Source: an uncultured Oscillibacter sp.
GTDB taxonomy: Bacteria; Bacillota; Clostridia; Oscillospirales; Oscillospiraceae
Length of the DNA stretch: 64,000 nucleotides
Reading direction: 5' to 3'
Assembly (NCBI GenBank): GCA_910579435.1
Contig: CAJTVF010000002.1
Coordinates: forward strand, 35,780-99,779
Part shown: positions 1-8,087 of the stretch, one piece after another
How the letters are laid out: every line of letters starts with the position of its first letter
How positions within the stretch are numbered: the stretch's first letter is position 1
Notes under the pieces: generated by a model
What the model was told of the DNA's origin: nothing
Databases searched by the model: none
Seen by the model: only the letters and a program-made list of their open reading frames with translations
Program-made: the position numbers and the translations under genes

Positions 1-844
1 CGGAGACGATGCCCACCACCTCGCCGTACTGGTTGAAGAGGGGCCCGCCGGAGTTGCCGGGGTTGATGGAGGTGTCGGTCTGAATCATATTAAAGGGGGT
101 CCCGTCCACGTTGATGGCCCGGTCCACGCAGGAGACCATGCCGCCGGTCATGGAGAAGGTCAGCTCGCCCAAGGGGTTGCCGATGGCCAGCACGTGGTCG
201 CCCACGTTCAGCGTGGCGCTGTCCCCCAGGGTGACGGGCTGGAGGTTCTCCGCCTCTACCTTGATGACGGCGATGTCATAGTCCTCCTCCCCGCCGATAT
301 ACTGGGCGGAGAATTCGTCCCCGTTGTACATGGTGACGGTTACCGTCTCCGCGCCCTTGACCACGTGGTAGTTCGTGAGGATGTAGCCGTCCGCGCTCAG
401 CACGAAGCCGGACCCGGCGGAGGCCGTCTCCACCGGCTGGCCGTAGAAGTTGTACCCGGCGGTGGCGGAGGTGCGGATGGATACCACGCTGTTCACATTG
501 GCGGCGTAGACCTCCGCGTCGCTCAGGGCCGTTTTGCCGTCCACGCTGCGGAGGGACACCTGGGCGGCGGGGCGGCTGGAGACGTTGATCTCGCTTTCGT
601 CCTGACCGGCCTGGGAGGCGGCCCACACGGCCCCGCCCCCCGCCGCGCCGCCCAGCAGCGCACAGCTCAGGGCCAGGGCGGCGATCTTCAGGCCCATGCG
701 GTTCTTCTTCACAGGCTTTACCTCCAATTCGGGCCCCTGGGGGCCGGGCTGTCCGTCGGGACGGACGGTTTCCCGCTGGTGGGAGAGCTCGCTGCCGTCC
801 TTGCGGTAGGTGTAGTTGTACAGATTGTGTTCGTCGTTATACAT
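1..844 (-). CDS. HtrA/DegP-type serine protease, 3' end outside window
   Basis: This is a membrane-anchored trypsin-like protease of envelope protein quality control. Reading leftward from ATG at 844-842, preceded by GGAGG, the protein has a charged cytoplasmic N-terminus, one hydrophobic segment at about residues 48-68, and then an S1C protease domain. The triad is visible: His in TNYHVVKG (about 160), Asp in YDIAVIKV (about 189) and Ser in GNSGGP (about 264). The reading frame is open to base 1, so the end of the protease domain and any PDZ domain lie outside the window. Family identity is firm; the substrate is unknown. Confidence 0.93.
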   Translation of the reverse strand, partial: MYNDEHNLYNYTYRKDGSELSHQRETVRPDGQPGPQGPELEVKPVKKNRMGLKIAALALSCALLGGAAGGGAVWAASQAGQDESEINVSSRPAAQVSLRSVDGKTALSDAEVYAANVNSVVSIRTSATAGYNFYGQPVETASAGSGFVLSADGYILTNYHVVKGAETVTVTMYNGDEFSAQYIGGEEDYDIAVIKVEAENLQPVTLGDSATLNVGDHVLAIGNPLGELTFSMTGGMVSCVDRAINVDGTPFNMIQTDTSINPGNSGGPLFNQYGEVVGIVS

Positions 845-1066
845 AATCGGTTCCTCCTTCATTATGTATCCCGTTTCTTCCGTTCTTAGAAGCTAAGATA
901 TCAGGGAACTGTGTCGAACGTGTGAACTGGGATTGTCTGGTTTTTAAATTCTGAGGAATCCCGCCGGTTCCGGCTGGGGTCTTCCCCGCTTCGATGGCCT
1001 TAGTATAGGCAGAAGAACTTAAAACTTGCTGAAAGAAGTTTGAAGGATTTTTGAACATGAAACCTC

Positions 1067-1095
1067 TTGCCAGTTGAGGGCGGCTGTGCTATCAT
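1067..1095 (+). promoter_or_regulatory. Sigma-A-like promoter for rubrerythrin
   Basis: TTGCCA at 1067-1072 and TATCAT at 1090-1095 are separated by 17 bp and lie about 100 bp upstream of the rubrerythrin start. No operator was recognised. The 845-1066 stretch otherwise holds only the leader of the leftward protease gene. Confidence 0.6.
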
Positions 1096-1194
1096 ATAGA
1101 CGGCGGATCAAGCGCCGGACAAGAGGAAGACGAGGCCGGCGGCATGGACAAACGCGGAAAGCTGCGGGCCAAAAAATGAAAGGGAGAACGCATC

Positions 1195-1752
1195 GTGTCT
1201 ATAGAGCATACGAAGACAGCGGAGAACCTCCGCAAGGCCCTGGCCGGCGAGTCCATCGCCCGCAATAAGTACACCTATTTCGCCCAGGCCGCGCGGGCCT
1301 GCGGCGACGAGGAAGTCGCCGCCGCCTTTGAGCAGATGGCGAAAAATGAGATGATGCACGCCAAATTCTGGTTCGAGCAGCTTTACGGCAAGCCCTCCGG
1401 CACAAAGGAATGCCTTACCCAAGCCGCGCAGGGCGAGTACAGCGAGTGGCACGATATGTACCCCGACTTTGCCCGGCAGGCCCGGGAGGAGGGGCTGGAG
1501 GAGCTGGCGGTGATGTTTGAAAAGGTGGCCGCCATCGAGCGGAGCCATGAAAACCGCTTCCTGACCCTCCTGGCAAGGCTGAACGAAGCCTCCGCTCCGG
1601 TGCCCGGGGACAAGGCCCCCGCCCCCGCTCTCAGGCAGAGGAAGGAGGGCTACCGCTGCCAGTTCTGCGGCGCGATTTTCGAGCATAGGCCGGATGTGTG
1701 CGGCACCTGCGGGGCGATCGGGTCCTTTGATTACGTGGAATACTACGAATAA
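1195..1752 (+). CDS. rbr: Rubrerythrin
   Basis: Rubrerythrin is a cytoplasmic non-haem iron peroxidase that reduces hydrogen peroxide in anaerobes. The 185-residue protein has a ferritin-like four-helix domain with the diiron Glu/His pattern (E in AGESIARNKYT, ExxxH around NEMMHA, then AAIERSHENRF) and a C-terminal rubredoxin-like iron site CQFC...CGTC. The spacing between the two Cys pairs is 10 residues, slightly shorter than the 12 of classical rubrerythrins. The start is GTG at 1195, chosen because GGGAGA lies just upstream and the family begins right there. It is monocistronic by spacing. Confidence 0.95.
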   Translation: MSIEHTKTAENLRKALAGESIARNKYTYFAQAARACGDEEVAAAFEQMAKNEMMHAKFWFEQLYGKPSGTKECLTQAAQGEYSEWHDMYPDFARQAREEGLEELAVMFEKVAAIERSHENRFLTLLARLNEASAPVPGDKAPAPALRQRKEGYRCQFCGAIFEHRPDVCGTCGAIGSFDYVEYYE

Positions 1753-1781
1753 GGCGTACACGTTTGGAGGAATGAGGCGTC

Positions 1782-2168
1782 ATGAGAATTGAAAGCGCCC
1801 CGCAGGTCCGCCCGGAGGTTCGGGAGTCCGCAGCCTCAGCCGCACCGTCGGAAACCTTTGGACAGGTGCTGGAGGCGAAAACGCAGGACCGTTATGTTCC
1901 AAGCCCCCCGCAGCCTCGAACGGAGCCGGAGTTTTCCCTGGCGGAGCGGACTTATTCCAGCGGTACTACCGTCAGCAGCGCGACCCACGCGAAGCTGAAA
2001 CAGTTAGCGGAACTGAACGCACAAGCCGACTATGCCGGCATGAGCCCGGACGAAATCCACGCGGAAATCTGGAACCGCTATGACGAAGCCTTTGACGGGA
2101 ATATGATTGCCATTCGAGGCTGTGTCGCCGGGCCCTCGGAACGGGGTGAAATCGGCTATCAGTTTTAG
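1782..2168 (+). pseudogene. 5' half of an interrupted hypothetical gene
   Basis: This 128-codon frame starts with ATG after GGAGG and encodes an Ala/Pro/Glu-rich N-terminus followed by a helical stretch (HAKLKQLAELNAQADYAG, SPDEIHAEIWNRYDEAFDG). It stops two bases into a short inverted-repeat element. If that element (2166-2326, including one duplicated T) is removed, the frame joins the downstream one in register as ...GYQF-YTEVTRH.... The intact gene would encode about 337 residues. I do not recognise the family; the style resembles bacterial structural or secreted 'XRE-free' hypothetical proteins with no catalytic motif visible. Confidence 0.7.
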
Positions 2169-2327
2169 AACCTGTATTCATAATCAGGGATACCGGGTGG
2201 ACGAGGATTTTTCCCGGCAGACAAGGAGATTTTCCGCAGCCATACTGACGTATGGCAAGGGAAATCGACGCAGTATGGCGGGAAAAAGACCGGCCAGACG
2301 GCGTTCAAGGGTTGTGAATACAGGTTC
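2166..2327. mobile_element. Type-1 miniature inverted-repeat element (about 160 bp)
   Basis: The ends AGAACCTGTATTCA (2167-2180) and TGAATACAGGTTCT (2313-2326 region) are perfect 14-bp inverted repeats. The interior has no transposase. A shortened, related copy is at 28802-28930. It sits inside a coding frame and splits it. No clear long target duplication is visible; a single duplicated T would restore the frame. The parent transposon is not identified. Confidence 0.8.
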
Positions 2328-2952
2328 TTACACAGAGGTTACGCGCCATATTTTCAACCCCGCCGTAAACGCCGCCTGGAAAAAGGGCTTGGAACTCGAC
2401 GGCATGCCATATACGGAATGGAGCTATGAGGAGAAAAACGCTCTGGACAATTCCTGCATGGATACAGCGGCCAAAGTGGTGAATGACGCAATGATGAAAA
2501 CGCTGGGTTACGATGGGATGAGCTTTGACCAGCGGGAGGCGGCAATCCGGGAGAAATACGCCGACAAAAATACGACGCTGGATTTTTTGAACTTGCAGAG
2601 TGAGCTGAGTATGTCCGGCGTCCTGAACCGCAAGATGGGGGCGGACCGGGCGGGCACCTACCTCGCCATGATGAGGGACCGGTTTGAGACAGCCTTTAAT
2701 CCGAACTGCATTATGACAGTTGGACACGAGAAGGCTTCTTTTATGACGGCGGACCAATGGCATCGCGTGGCGTACCAGCCCTTTGACACGGCCCAATTCG
2801 CGGCCTCCATGAAAGAGAATCTGCACCAAGTCAGCGGCCACAACGGCTGGACTGAGGACTACGTAAAGATGATGGAGGGGCTCTTTGACCACTTTGTCAC
2901 CGGGGCCATTGACGACAGCCTGGACCAGCTGCTTGGTGAGACAAAGCAATAA
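2275..2952 (+). pseudogene. 3' half of the interrupted hypothetical gene
   Basis: The host-derived part starts at about 2327 (YTEVTRHIFNPAVNAAW...) and runs to the stop at 2952, about 208 codons. The frame is open through the inserted element, and ATG at 2275 inside the element could in principle initiate a product with an element-derived N-terminus (MAGKRPARRRSRV). The protein is soluble and alpha-helical in appearance, with no recognised domain. It belongs with the 1782-2168 frame; whether either half is expressed is unknown. Confidence 0.65.
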
Positions 2953-3010
2953 CGCTTGTACAGAAACGAACAGGAACTATTTTTATCTTTAGTTTAGGAG
3001 GTAATCTGTC

Positions 3011-3694
3011 ATGAATCTCAAAAAGATGTTTCTCTGTGTCCTGGCCCTGTCGCTGCTGACGCTGCCCGTCTCCGCTCACGGCCGTCACGGAGGCGGCTGC
3101 CATGGCCAGCCCGCCCGGCCCTCTCAGCCCGTCAACCCCACGGTCACCGTCTGCAAGGTGGAAGGCTGCGCCATTGCCGGGCGGCACGTTCACAACGGCG
3201 TCACCTACTGCGGCTATCCTCACGAAAGCGGCGTCTGCGACAACAACTGCCGGGCGCTCTGCCCGCTGGAGGGCTGCCCCGAAACCGGGCGGCACACCCA
3301 CAACGGCGTCACCTACTGCGGCTATTCCCATCAAAGCGGGTTTTGCAACGGCGCCTGCCGCACCCTCTGCCCGGTCTACAACTGCCCCATTGACGGACGG
3401 CATGTCCATGACGGCGTGACGTACTGCGGCTATCCCCATCAGGACGGCTTCTGTGACGGCCTCTGCCGTTCCCTGTGTACCGTGGACGGCTGCATGATTG
3501 CCGGACGCCATGACCACAACGGCCTGCGCACCTGCGGCTACGGGCACCTGAACGGCTTCTGCGACGGCACCTGCCGGGCGCTCTGCCCTGTGGAGGGCTG
3601 TACGCTTGAGGGGCAGCACAGCCACCGGGGGACCGCCTACTGCGGGGATTACCACCCCTCCGGCTTCTGCGAGGGCATCTGCCACGCCGTTTAA
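3011..3694 (+). CDS. Secreted Cys/His-rich protein with five tandem repeats
   Basis: A 22-residue signal peptide (hydrophobic core LCVLALSLLTLPVSA) leads into a short His/Gly-rich linker and then five repeats of about 36 residues. Each repeat follows the pattern C-x-VEGC-x3-GRH-x-HNGVTYCGY-x-H-x2-GFC-x2-x-CR-x-LC, with six Cys and about three His in fixed positions. The regular Cys/His spacing suggests metal binding or a disulfide-knotted surface protein. The sequence shows no catalytic motif and I do not recognise a named family. It has its own AGGAGG at 2996-3002 and a strong terminator behind it, so it is transcribed alone. Confidence 0.85.
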   Translation: MNLKKMFLCVLALSLLTLPVSAHGRHGGGCHGQPARPSQPVNPTVTVCKVEGCAIAGRHVHNGVTYCGYPHESGVCDNNCRALCPLEGCPETGRHTHNGVTYCGYSHQSGFCNGACRTLCPVYNCPIDGRHVHDGVTYCGYPHQDGFCDGLCRSLCTVDGCMIAGRHDHNGLRTCGYGHLNGFCDGTCRALCPVEGCTLEGQHSHRGTAYCGDYHPSGFCEGICHAV

Positions 3695-3716
3695 TGGAAA
3701 TTTCCAGCGTATCCCA

Positions 3717-3744
3717 GGGACCGCCCGACGGCGGTCCCTTTTTT
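3717..3744 (+). terminator. Intrinsic terminator of the Cys/His-repeat gene
   Basis: A 9-bp stem GGGACCGCC / GGCGGTCCC with a 4-base loop is followed by six T residues. The next 175 bp up to DUF1540 hold no gene. Confidence 0.88.
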
Positions 3745-3920
3745 AATGCCAAATCTTTCAACCGCGCGGGCCGCGCATATTCCGCTCCTCCCGGCGCACA
3801 CTAGAAAGGCGCTGACGAGGCACAACGAACTCTCTCCTTTCACCGCGGAAACGCGCTGGGGGGACAGACAGGACAGCCCCTCAGCGCTTTGAAAAATCTT
3901 CACGCGGGAGGACCAGACTC

Positions 3921-4109
3921 ATGACCAACTGCACCAACGGCGGCTGCGCCTGCACGCCCAACCAAAGCATCAAATGCACGGTAAACAACTGCGCCCACCA
4001 CTGCCAGGATAGCGGCTACTGCGGCCTGAATACCATCCAGGTGGGCACCCACGAGGCCAATCCCACCATGGTGGAATGCACCGACTGCCAGAGCTTCAAG
4101 CTGAAATGA
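3921..4109 (+). CDS. DUF1540 small Cys-rich protein
   Basis: The 62-residue protein carries eight or more Cys residues in the DUF1540 arrangement (CTVNNCAHHCQDSGYCGLNTIQVG... and a final ECTDCQSF). DUF1540 proteins are common in spore-forming Firmicutes and are presumed metal-binding; their function is not established. The start ATG at 3921 follows GGGAGGACC. It lies next to another Cys-rich gene but is separated from it by a terminator, so the two are not an operon. Confidence 0.9.
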   Translation: MTNCTNGGCACTPNQSIKCTVNNCAHHCQDSGYCGLNTIQVGTHEANPTMVECTDCQSFKLK

Positions 4110-4182
4110 GCTAGAACGAACCGCACTGCGTGATTCCCGCCCCGCAGGCAGGCTTCACGCCGTTCCGCTAGTTCTTCCTCTC

Positions 4183-4210
4183 CCCGCAAAATCTGCGGAT
4201 TTTGCGGGGT
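4183..4210 (+). terminator. Hairpin after DUF1540 gene
   Basis: CCCCGCAAAAT and ATTTTGCGGGG form an 11-bp stem around a 6-base loop. The T tract after it is short, so termination strength is uncertain. Confidence 0.6.
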
Positions 4211-4232
4211 TACATAGAAAGGAGGCGGCGCT

Positions 4233-4586
4233 ATGAAAGCAGCCTGGACGGCCCGGCTGGCGGGCGGCGCGGCGGGCCTGGCCAACGGCCTGTTCGGCGG
4301 CGGCGGGGGCATGGTGTTCCTGCCCATCCAGTCCCGTTGGGGGGACCTGAGCCAGCGGAAGCTGTACGCCACCTGCGTGGGGGTCATCTTCCCAGTGTGC
4401 CTGGTGTCGGCGGCGGTGTACCTCTGGAAGGGCGGCGTGTCCCTGACAGAGGCCCTGCCGTATCTGGCGGGGGGGCTTATCGGCGGGTGGCTGGGCGGAA
4501 AGCTCTATGGAAACGTCTCCACAAAGTTTTTAAAGTGGCTTTTCGCCGCTTTCCTCTTTTACGCGGGGGTGAAATATCTGCTGTGA
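4233..4586 (+). CDS. TauE/SafE-family permease, first half protein
   Basis: This 117-residue membrane protein contains the N-terminal repeat of the TauE/SafE (DUF81) anion exporter family: a Gly-rich first helix (AAGLANGLFGGGGGMVFLP) and three to four helices. Full-length family members are about 250 residues with two such repeats. Here each repeat is a separate gene: the TGA of this gene overlaps the ATG of the next one. It follows AGGAGG. The likely role is export of sulfite or another small sulfur or organic anion as a heterodimer, which is inference. Confidence 0.85.
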   Translation: MKAAWTARLAGGAAGLANGLFGGGGGMVFLPIQSRWGDLSQRKLYATCVGVIFPVCLVSAAVYLWKGGVSLTEALPYLAGGLIGGWLGGKLYGNVSTKFLKWLFAAFLFYAGVKYLL

Positions 4587-4957
4587 TGGACTGGATCGTG
4601 CCCTTCCTCTGCGGCCTGGGGGCCAGCGTCATCTCCGCCTGGGGCGTGGGCGGCGGAACGCTGCTGCTGCTGGTGATGACCCTCTTTTTTGGGGTGGACC
4701 AGCGGACGGCCCAGGGGGTGAACCTGCTGTTCTTCCTCCCCACCGCCGCCAGCGCCCTGGTCTGCCACGCCAGGGGCGGCTACCTGGACAAGCCCACGCT
4801 GAAAGCCGCCGTGCCCGTGGCGGTGATTGCCGCCCTCATCGGAGCCTGGATTTCCAACGCCGTGGACGTGGAGGTCCTGCGCAAGCCCTTCGGGGTGTAC
4901 CTCCTCCTCTCCGGGGCCAGCCTGGTGTGGCCGAAAAAGAAAGAATCGCCGTCTTGA
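4586..4957 (+). CDS. TauE/SafE-family permease, second half protein
   Basis: The 123-residue protein begins with the second Gly-rich repeat of the family (LGASVISAWGVGGGTLLLL) and has about four membrane helices. Its ATG shares one base with the stop of the preceding half protein (TGATG), which points to translational coupling and equal dosage. An intrinsic terminator follows. The pair probably works as a dimer equivalent to one standard permease. Confidence 0.85.
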   Translation: MDWIVPFLCGLGASVISAWGVGGGTLLLLVMTLFFGVDQRTAQGVNLLFFLPTAASALVCHARGGYLDKPTLKAAVPVAVIAALIGAWISNAVDVEVLRKPFGVYLLLSGASLVWPKKKESPS

Positions 4958-4963
4958 ACCCCC

Positions 4964-4993
4964 GCGCCGCCCTTCTCCAGGGCGGCGCTTTCT
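4964..4993 (+). terminator. Intrinsic terminator after TauE/SafE pair
   Basis: GCGCCGCCC and GGGCGGCGC form a 9-bp stem with a 7-base loop, followed by TTTCTC. Confidence 0.75.
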
Positions 4994-5071
4994 CGTATCC
5001 GCCCTCTGGACAGCCGCTTTTGAACCTGCTATAATGACCGGGAATCTACCTTGTATGCGGAGGGAACGCCT

Positions 5072-5692
5072 ATGACCGGCAAAACCTTTATCTGGGACCT
5101 GGACGGGACCCTGCTGGACTCCTACGGGGTCATTGTCTCCAGCCTTCATCAGACCCTGGAGGACCTGGGCGTCCCCATGGACGAATCCGAGATCCGCCGC
5201 CTGGCCACAGAAGGCTCCGTCAGCGACGTGGTGCGCCGCGCGGCGGCGGAGACCGGGCGGACCTTTCAGGAGATCAAGGACCGCTATTCCGCAATCAGCG
5301 GCGGGCGGTACCGGGAGATCACCGCCATGCCCCACGCCCGGGAGGCCCTGGAGGAAACCGCCGCCCTGGGGGCGGTCCACTTTGTCTACACCCACCGGGG
5401 GACCACCACCGTCCCGGTGCTGGAAAACCTGGGCCTGGACCGCTTTTTCCGGGAGGTGGTCTCCAGCCTGAACGGCTTCCCCCGGAAGCCCGCACCCGAC
5501 GCCCTGCTCTACCTGCTGGAGAAATACCGCCTGGAAACGGACCGGGTGTACTACGTGGGGGACCGGACCCTGGACGTGGGCTGCGCCAAAAGCGCCGGGG
5601 TGCGAAGCGTCCTCTACTCCCCCTCCGGGACCGGGACGGCGGACTATGTGATTCGGGATCTGCTGGACGTCCGGTCCATCGCGGCGGAATGA
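5072..5692 (+). CDS. HAD-superfamily phosphatase (phosphoglycolate phosphatase-like)
   Basis: The protein (206 residues from ATG 5072) shows HAD motif I DLDGTLLDS at the N-terminus, motif II as YTHRG, and motif III/IV as KPAPDALLYL...YYVGDRTLDVGCAKSAG. It is a cytoplasmic phosphatase of the Gph/PgmB-like subfamily with a helical cap. I chose ATG 5072 rather than the in-frame ATG 21 bases upstream because GGAGGG lies between them. The substrate cannot be read from sequence. It stands alone. Confidence 0.88.
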   Translation: MTGKTFIWDLDGTLLDSYGVIVSSLHQTLEDLGVPMDESEIRRLATEGSVSDVVRRAAAETGRTFQEIKDRYSAISGGRYREITAMPHAREALEETAALGAVHFVYTHRGTTTVPVLENLGLDRFFREVVSSLNGFPRKPAPDALLYLLEKYRLETDRVYYVGDRTLDVGCAKSAGVRSVLYSPSGTGTADYVIRDLLDVRSIAAE

Positions 5693-5755
5693 AACACAGG
5701 CGAGCCTCCTCGAAGGTCCGCCATATACGGAATTGAAGAAAGCGGGGAACACAGC

Positions 5756-6175
5756 ATGGAACAGCGGGAACACGCCGTCCGCCTCTGGTTTGACATGTGG
5801 CTGAAAAAGGCGGACCTAGGCATTCTCAGCCTCTTTTCAGAGGACGCCGTTTACATTGAGAGCTGGGGGCCGGAGTACCACGGCGCTCAGAAAATCAAGC
5901 TCTGGTTCGACGAGTGGAACACCCGGGGGACTGTCCTTCAGTGGGATATCCTCCAGTTTTTCCACCGGGAGGACCAGACCGTGGTGCAATGGTACTTCCG
6001 GAACCAAATGAACGGCGGCCGGGCGGAGGCCTTCGACGGGCTGTCCCTAATCCGCTGGGATCCGGCGGGCCGCATCCGCTTCTTACAGGAGTTCGGCTGC
6101 AACGAGTCCCGGTACGACCCCTATCAGGACGGCCCCGTCCCGAAATTCCGGGAGGGCTCCATCGCCTGGTTTTAG
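5756..6175 (+). CDS. NTF2-like / SnoaL-type protein
   Basis: This 139-residue protein resembles the SnoaL-like nuclear-transport-factor-2 fold: FDMWLKKADLGILSLFSEDAVYIESWGPEYHGAQKIKLWFDEWN followed by beta strands (VVQWYFRNQM, DGLSLIRWD, GRIRFLQEFG). Such proteins are small ligand-binding or isomerase-like domains and no specific activity can be assigned. A bidirectional hairpin separates it from the convergent mgtE. Confidence 0.8.
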   Translation: MEQREHAVRLWFDMWLKKADLGILSLFSEDAVYIESWGPEYHGAQKIKLWFDEWNTRGTVLQWDILQFFHREDQTVVQWYFRNQMNGGRAEAFDGLSLIRWDPAGRIRFLQEFGCNESRYDPYQDGPVPKFREGSIAWF

Positions 6176-6179
6176 AGCA

Positions 6180-6214
6180 AACGCCGCCCGGGCCCTTTGC
6201 CCGGACGGCGTTCC
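6180..6214. terminator. Bidirectional terminator between NTF2-like gene and mgtE
   Basis: ACGCCGCCCGGGC and GCCCGGACGGCGT pair around CCTTT with one mismatch; short T-rich tracts occur on both sides, and the flanking genes converge here. Confidence 0.7.
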
Positions 6215-6238
6215 TTGCTTTTGCCCGCGGGTCCGCCC

Positions 6239-7621
6239 TCACAGCCCCAGAATCGCCGAGGCGAAGCGGAAGTAAATCAGCAGGGAAATGGCGTCCACGA
6301 TGGTGGTAATGAAAGGCGAGGCCATCACCGCCGGGTCAAAACCGATGCGCTTGGCCAGCATGGGCAGGGAACAGCCTACCAGCTTGGCGCAGACAACGGT
6401 ACATACCAATGTGCCGCAGATGACCGCCGCCACGTGCACGGTTACCATGGGGTTATGGAACAGCATCCGGTCAATGAGCATCAGCTTGGCGAAGTTGGCC
6501 GCCGCCAGCGTCACGCCGCAGACCGCCGCCACCCGCAGCTCCTTCCAGAGAACCCGAAAAAAATCGGAGAAGCTGATTTCCCCCAGGGAAAGGCCCCGGA
6601 TGACGGTAACGCTGGCCTGGGAGCCGCAGTTGCCGCCGCTGTCCATCAGCATGGGAATATAGGCGGTGAGAATGGTCGCCGCCGCCAGGGCCCGCTCAAA
6701 ACTGGCGATGATCTGCCCGGTGAAGGTGGCGGAAATCATCAGCAGCAGAAGCCAAGGGATACGGGCCTTATAGGTCTCCAGTGTGCTGGTTTTCAGATAG
6801 GGCTTGTCGGAGGGGAGGATGGCGGCCATTTTCTCAATGTCCTCCGTGACCTCCTCCTGCAAGACGTCGATGGCGTCGTCCACCGTGACGATGCCCACCA
6901 GCCGCTCCTCCTTGTCCACCACAGGCAGGGCCAGGAAGTCGTACTTCCCCAGGGCCCGGGCCACGGCCTCCTGGTCGTCCAGGGTCTGGACGGCGATGAG
7001 GTGCCGCTCCATAATGTCGCCGATGACGTCGTCCTCCTCCGCCAGGAGCAGCGTGCGGATGGTCAGGAGGCCGATCAGATGCCGCCGGTCGTCGATGACG
7101 TAGCAGATGTTGATGGTCTCCTTGTCCGGCCCCGTCCGGCGGATGCGCTTCAGTGCGTCCTCCACCGTCATGGTGGCCTTCAGGTCCACAAACTCCGTGG
7201 TCATGATGCTGCCGGCGGAATCCTCCGGGTATTTCAGCACCTCGTTGATGCTCTTGCGCATCTCCGGGTCGCAGTGGCGCAGGATGCGCTTCACCACTCC
7301 GGCGGGCATCTCCTCCACGATATCGGCGGCGTCGTCCAGGTAGAGCTCGTCCAGGACCTCCTTCAGCTCCGTGTTGGAGAAGCTGTGGATCAGCAGCTCC
7401 TGGTCGTCGCTGTCCAGCTCCACGAAGACCTCCGCCGCCAGCTCCTTGGGCAGCAGCCGGAACACCACCGGGACCTTCTCGTCCAGGTCCCGGCACAAAG
7501 AGGCGATGTCCGCCGCCTCCATGGGCAGCAACAGGTCCCGGAGCTCCGGGTAGCGTTTTCGGCTGAACAGCTCCTCAATTTTTTCCAGCAGCTCCGCCCG
7601 TTCCTTTTGCAGTTCAAACAT
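6239..7621 (-). CDS. mgtE: Magnesium transporter MgtE
   Basis: MgtE is a homodimeric magnesium channel gated by cytoplasmic magnesium. The 460-residue protein has the N-terminal helical MgtE_N domain (about 10-130), two CBS domains (about 135-260, including STPTELVDLKATMTVEDAL-type beta strands and VVDKEERLVGIVTVDDAI), and about five C-terminal membrane helices with the conserved DSGGNCGSQAS segment. ATG at 7621 is chosen because AGGAGG precedes it. Upstream lie an M-box aptamer and a terminator hairpin, so magnesium should switch off transcription. Confidence 0.96.
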   Translation of the reverse strand: MFELQKERAELLEKIEELFSRKRYPELRDLLLPMEAADIASLCRDLDEKVPVVFRLLPKELAAEVFVELDSDDQELLIHSFSNTELKEVLDELYLDDAADIVEEMPAGVVKRILRHCDPEMRKSINEVLKYPEDSAGSIMTTEFVDLKATMTVEDALKRIRRTGPDKETINICYVIDDRRHLIGLLTIRTLLLAEEDDVIGDIMERHLIAVQTLDDQEAVARALGKYDFLALPVVDKEERLVGIVTVDDAIDVLQEEVTEDIEKMAAILPSDKPYLKTSTLETYKARIPWLLLLMISATFTGQIIASFERALAAATILTAYIPMLMDSGGNCGSQASVTVIRGLSLGEISFSDFFRVLWKELRVAAVCGVTLAAANFAKLMLIDRMLFHNPMVTVHVAAVICGTLVCTVVCAKLVGCSLPMLAKRIGFDPAVMASPFITTIVDAISLLIYFRFASAILGL

Positions 7622-7661
7622 GCCGGGACCTCCTCTCCTTACAGATGTTGAAAAACGCGAA

Positions 7662-7697
7662 AAATCTCCAATCGTTCCGGGCAGGTACGACTGGAGA
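7662..7697 (-). terminator. Terminator hairpin of the M-box expression platform
   Basis: On the minus strand CTCCAGTCGT and ACGATTGGAG pair (one G-U) around an 11-base loop and are followed by ATTTTT. It sits between the M-box aptamer and the mgtE ribosome binding site, the expected place for a magnesium-dependent attenuator. Confidence 0.75.
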
Positions 7698-7735
7698 ATC
7701 TCCCTCACTGACAGGCCGGGCGCCCCGCGCCCTGC

Positions 7736-7888
7736 CCCTACCGTTCGAGCTTTAGCCTCACAAGGCGGTGAAATCGCATTAGATGATACCTTGACGTTCG
7801 ATATCGCCTGTTCAAACCAACTGATGATGTCTCCATCACTTCGCGGCAGCGACCCATATCCTTGTGGTAGCCTTACCTACCGGACCAT
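7736..7888 (-). promoter_or_regulatory. M-box (ykoK leader) magnesium riboswitch
   Basis: On the minus strand the leader contains the conserved M-box words GGTAGGTAAGGCTACC, ATATGGGTCGCTGCCGC, GTGATGGAGACATCATCAG, TTGAACAGG and GCTAAAGCTC in the right order, about 150 nt in total, directly upstream of mgtE. In M-box riboswitches magnesium stabilises the aptamer and favours the downstream terminator, which is present here. Motif order and gene context agree. Confidence 0.9.
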
Positions 7889-7913
7889 ATGAAGTTTTTC
7901 CGTGCTCGTCTAT

Positions 7914-7940
7914 ATTATACCTATTTTCAGTCCCTGTCAA
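7914..7940 (-). promoter_or_regulatory. Promoter of the mgtE leader
   Basis: On the minus strand TTGACA (7940-7935) and TATAAT (7919-7914) lie 15 bp apart, or 17 bp from the overlapping TAATAT. They lie just upstream of the M-box aptamer. Confidence 0.65.
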
Positions 7941-8013
7941 GGGCGGGGCAGCAAAGTACCGTCTGCCGTCCGCGCTGCTGCCTTGAAACTCCGGTTCTTT
8001 CGAAAATCACAAA

Positions 8014-8042
8014 TTGAACCTGAAGGCTGGTTGTGGTATCAT
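8014..8042 (+). promoter_or_regulatory. Sigma-A-like promoter for the 8088 gene
   Basis: TTGAAC and TATCAT are separated by 17 bp, about 45 bp upstream of the start codon. Confidence 0.5.
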
Positions 8043-8087
8043 CAGAAACTCAAAACCGGAATTTGCAGAGTGCCAAGGAGTATCCAT

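Noticed and set aside
6197-7651. Long forward frame opposite mgtE
   Set aside because: The mgtE reading has all domains and an M-box; the forward translation is compositionally biased and lacks a start signal.
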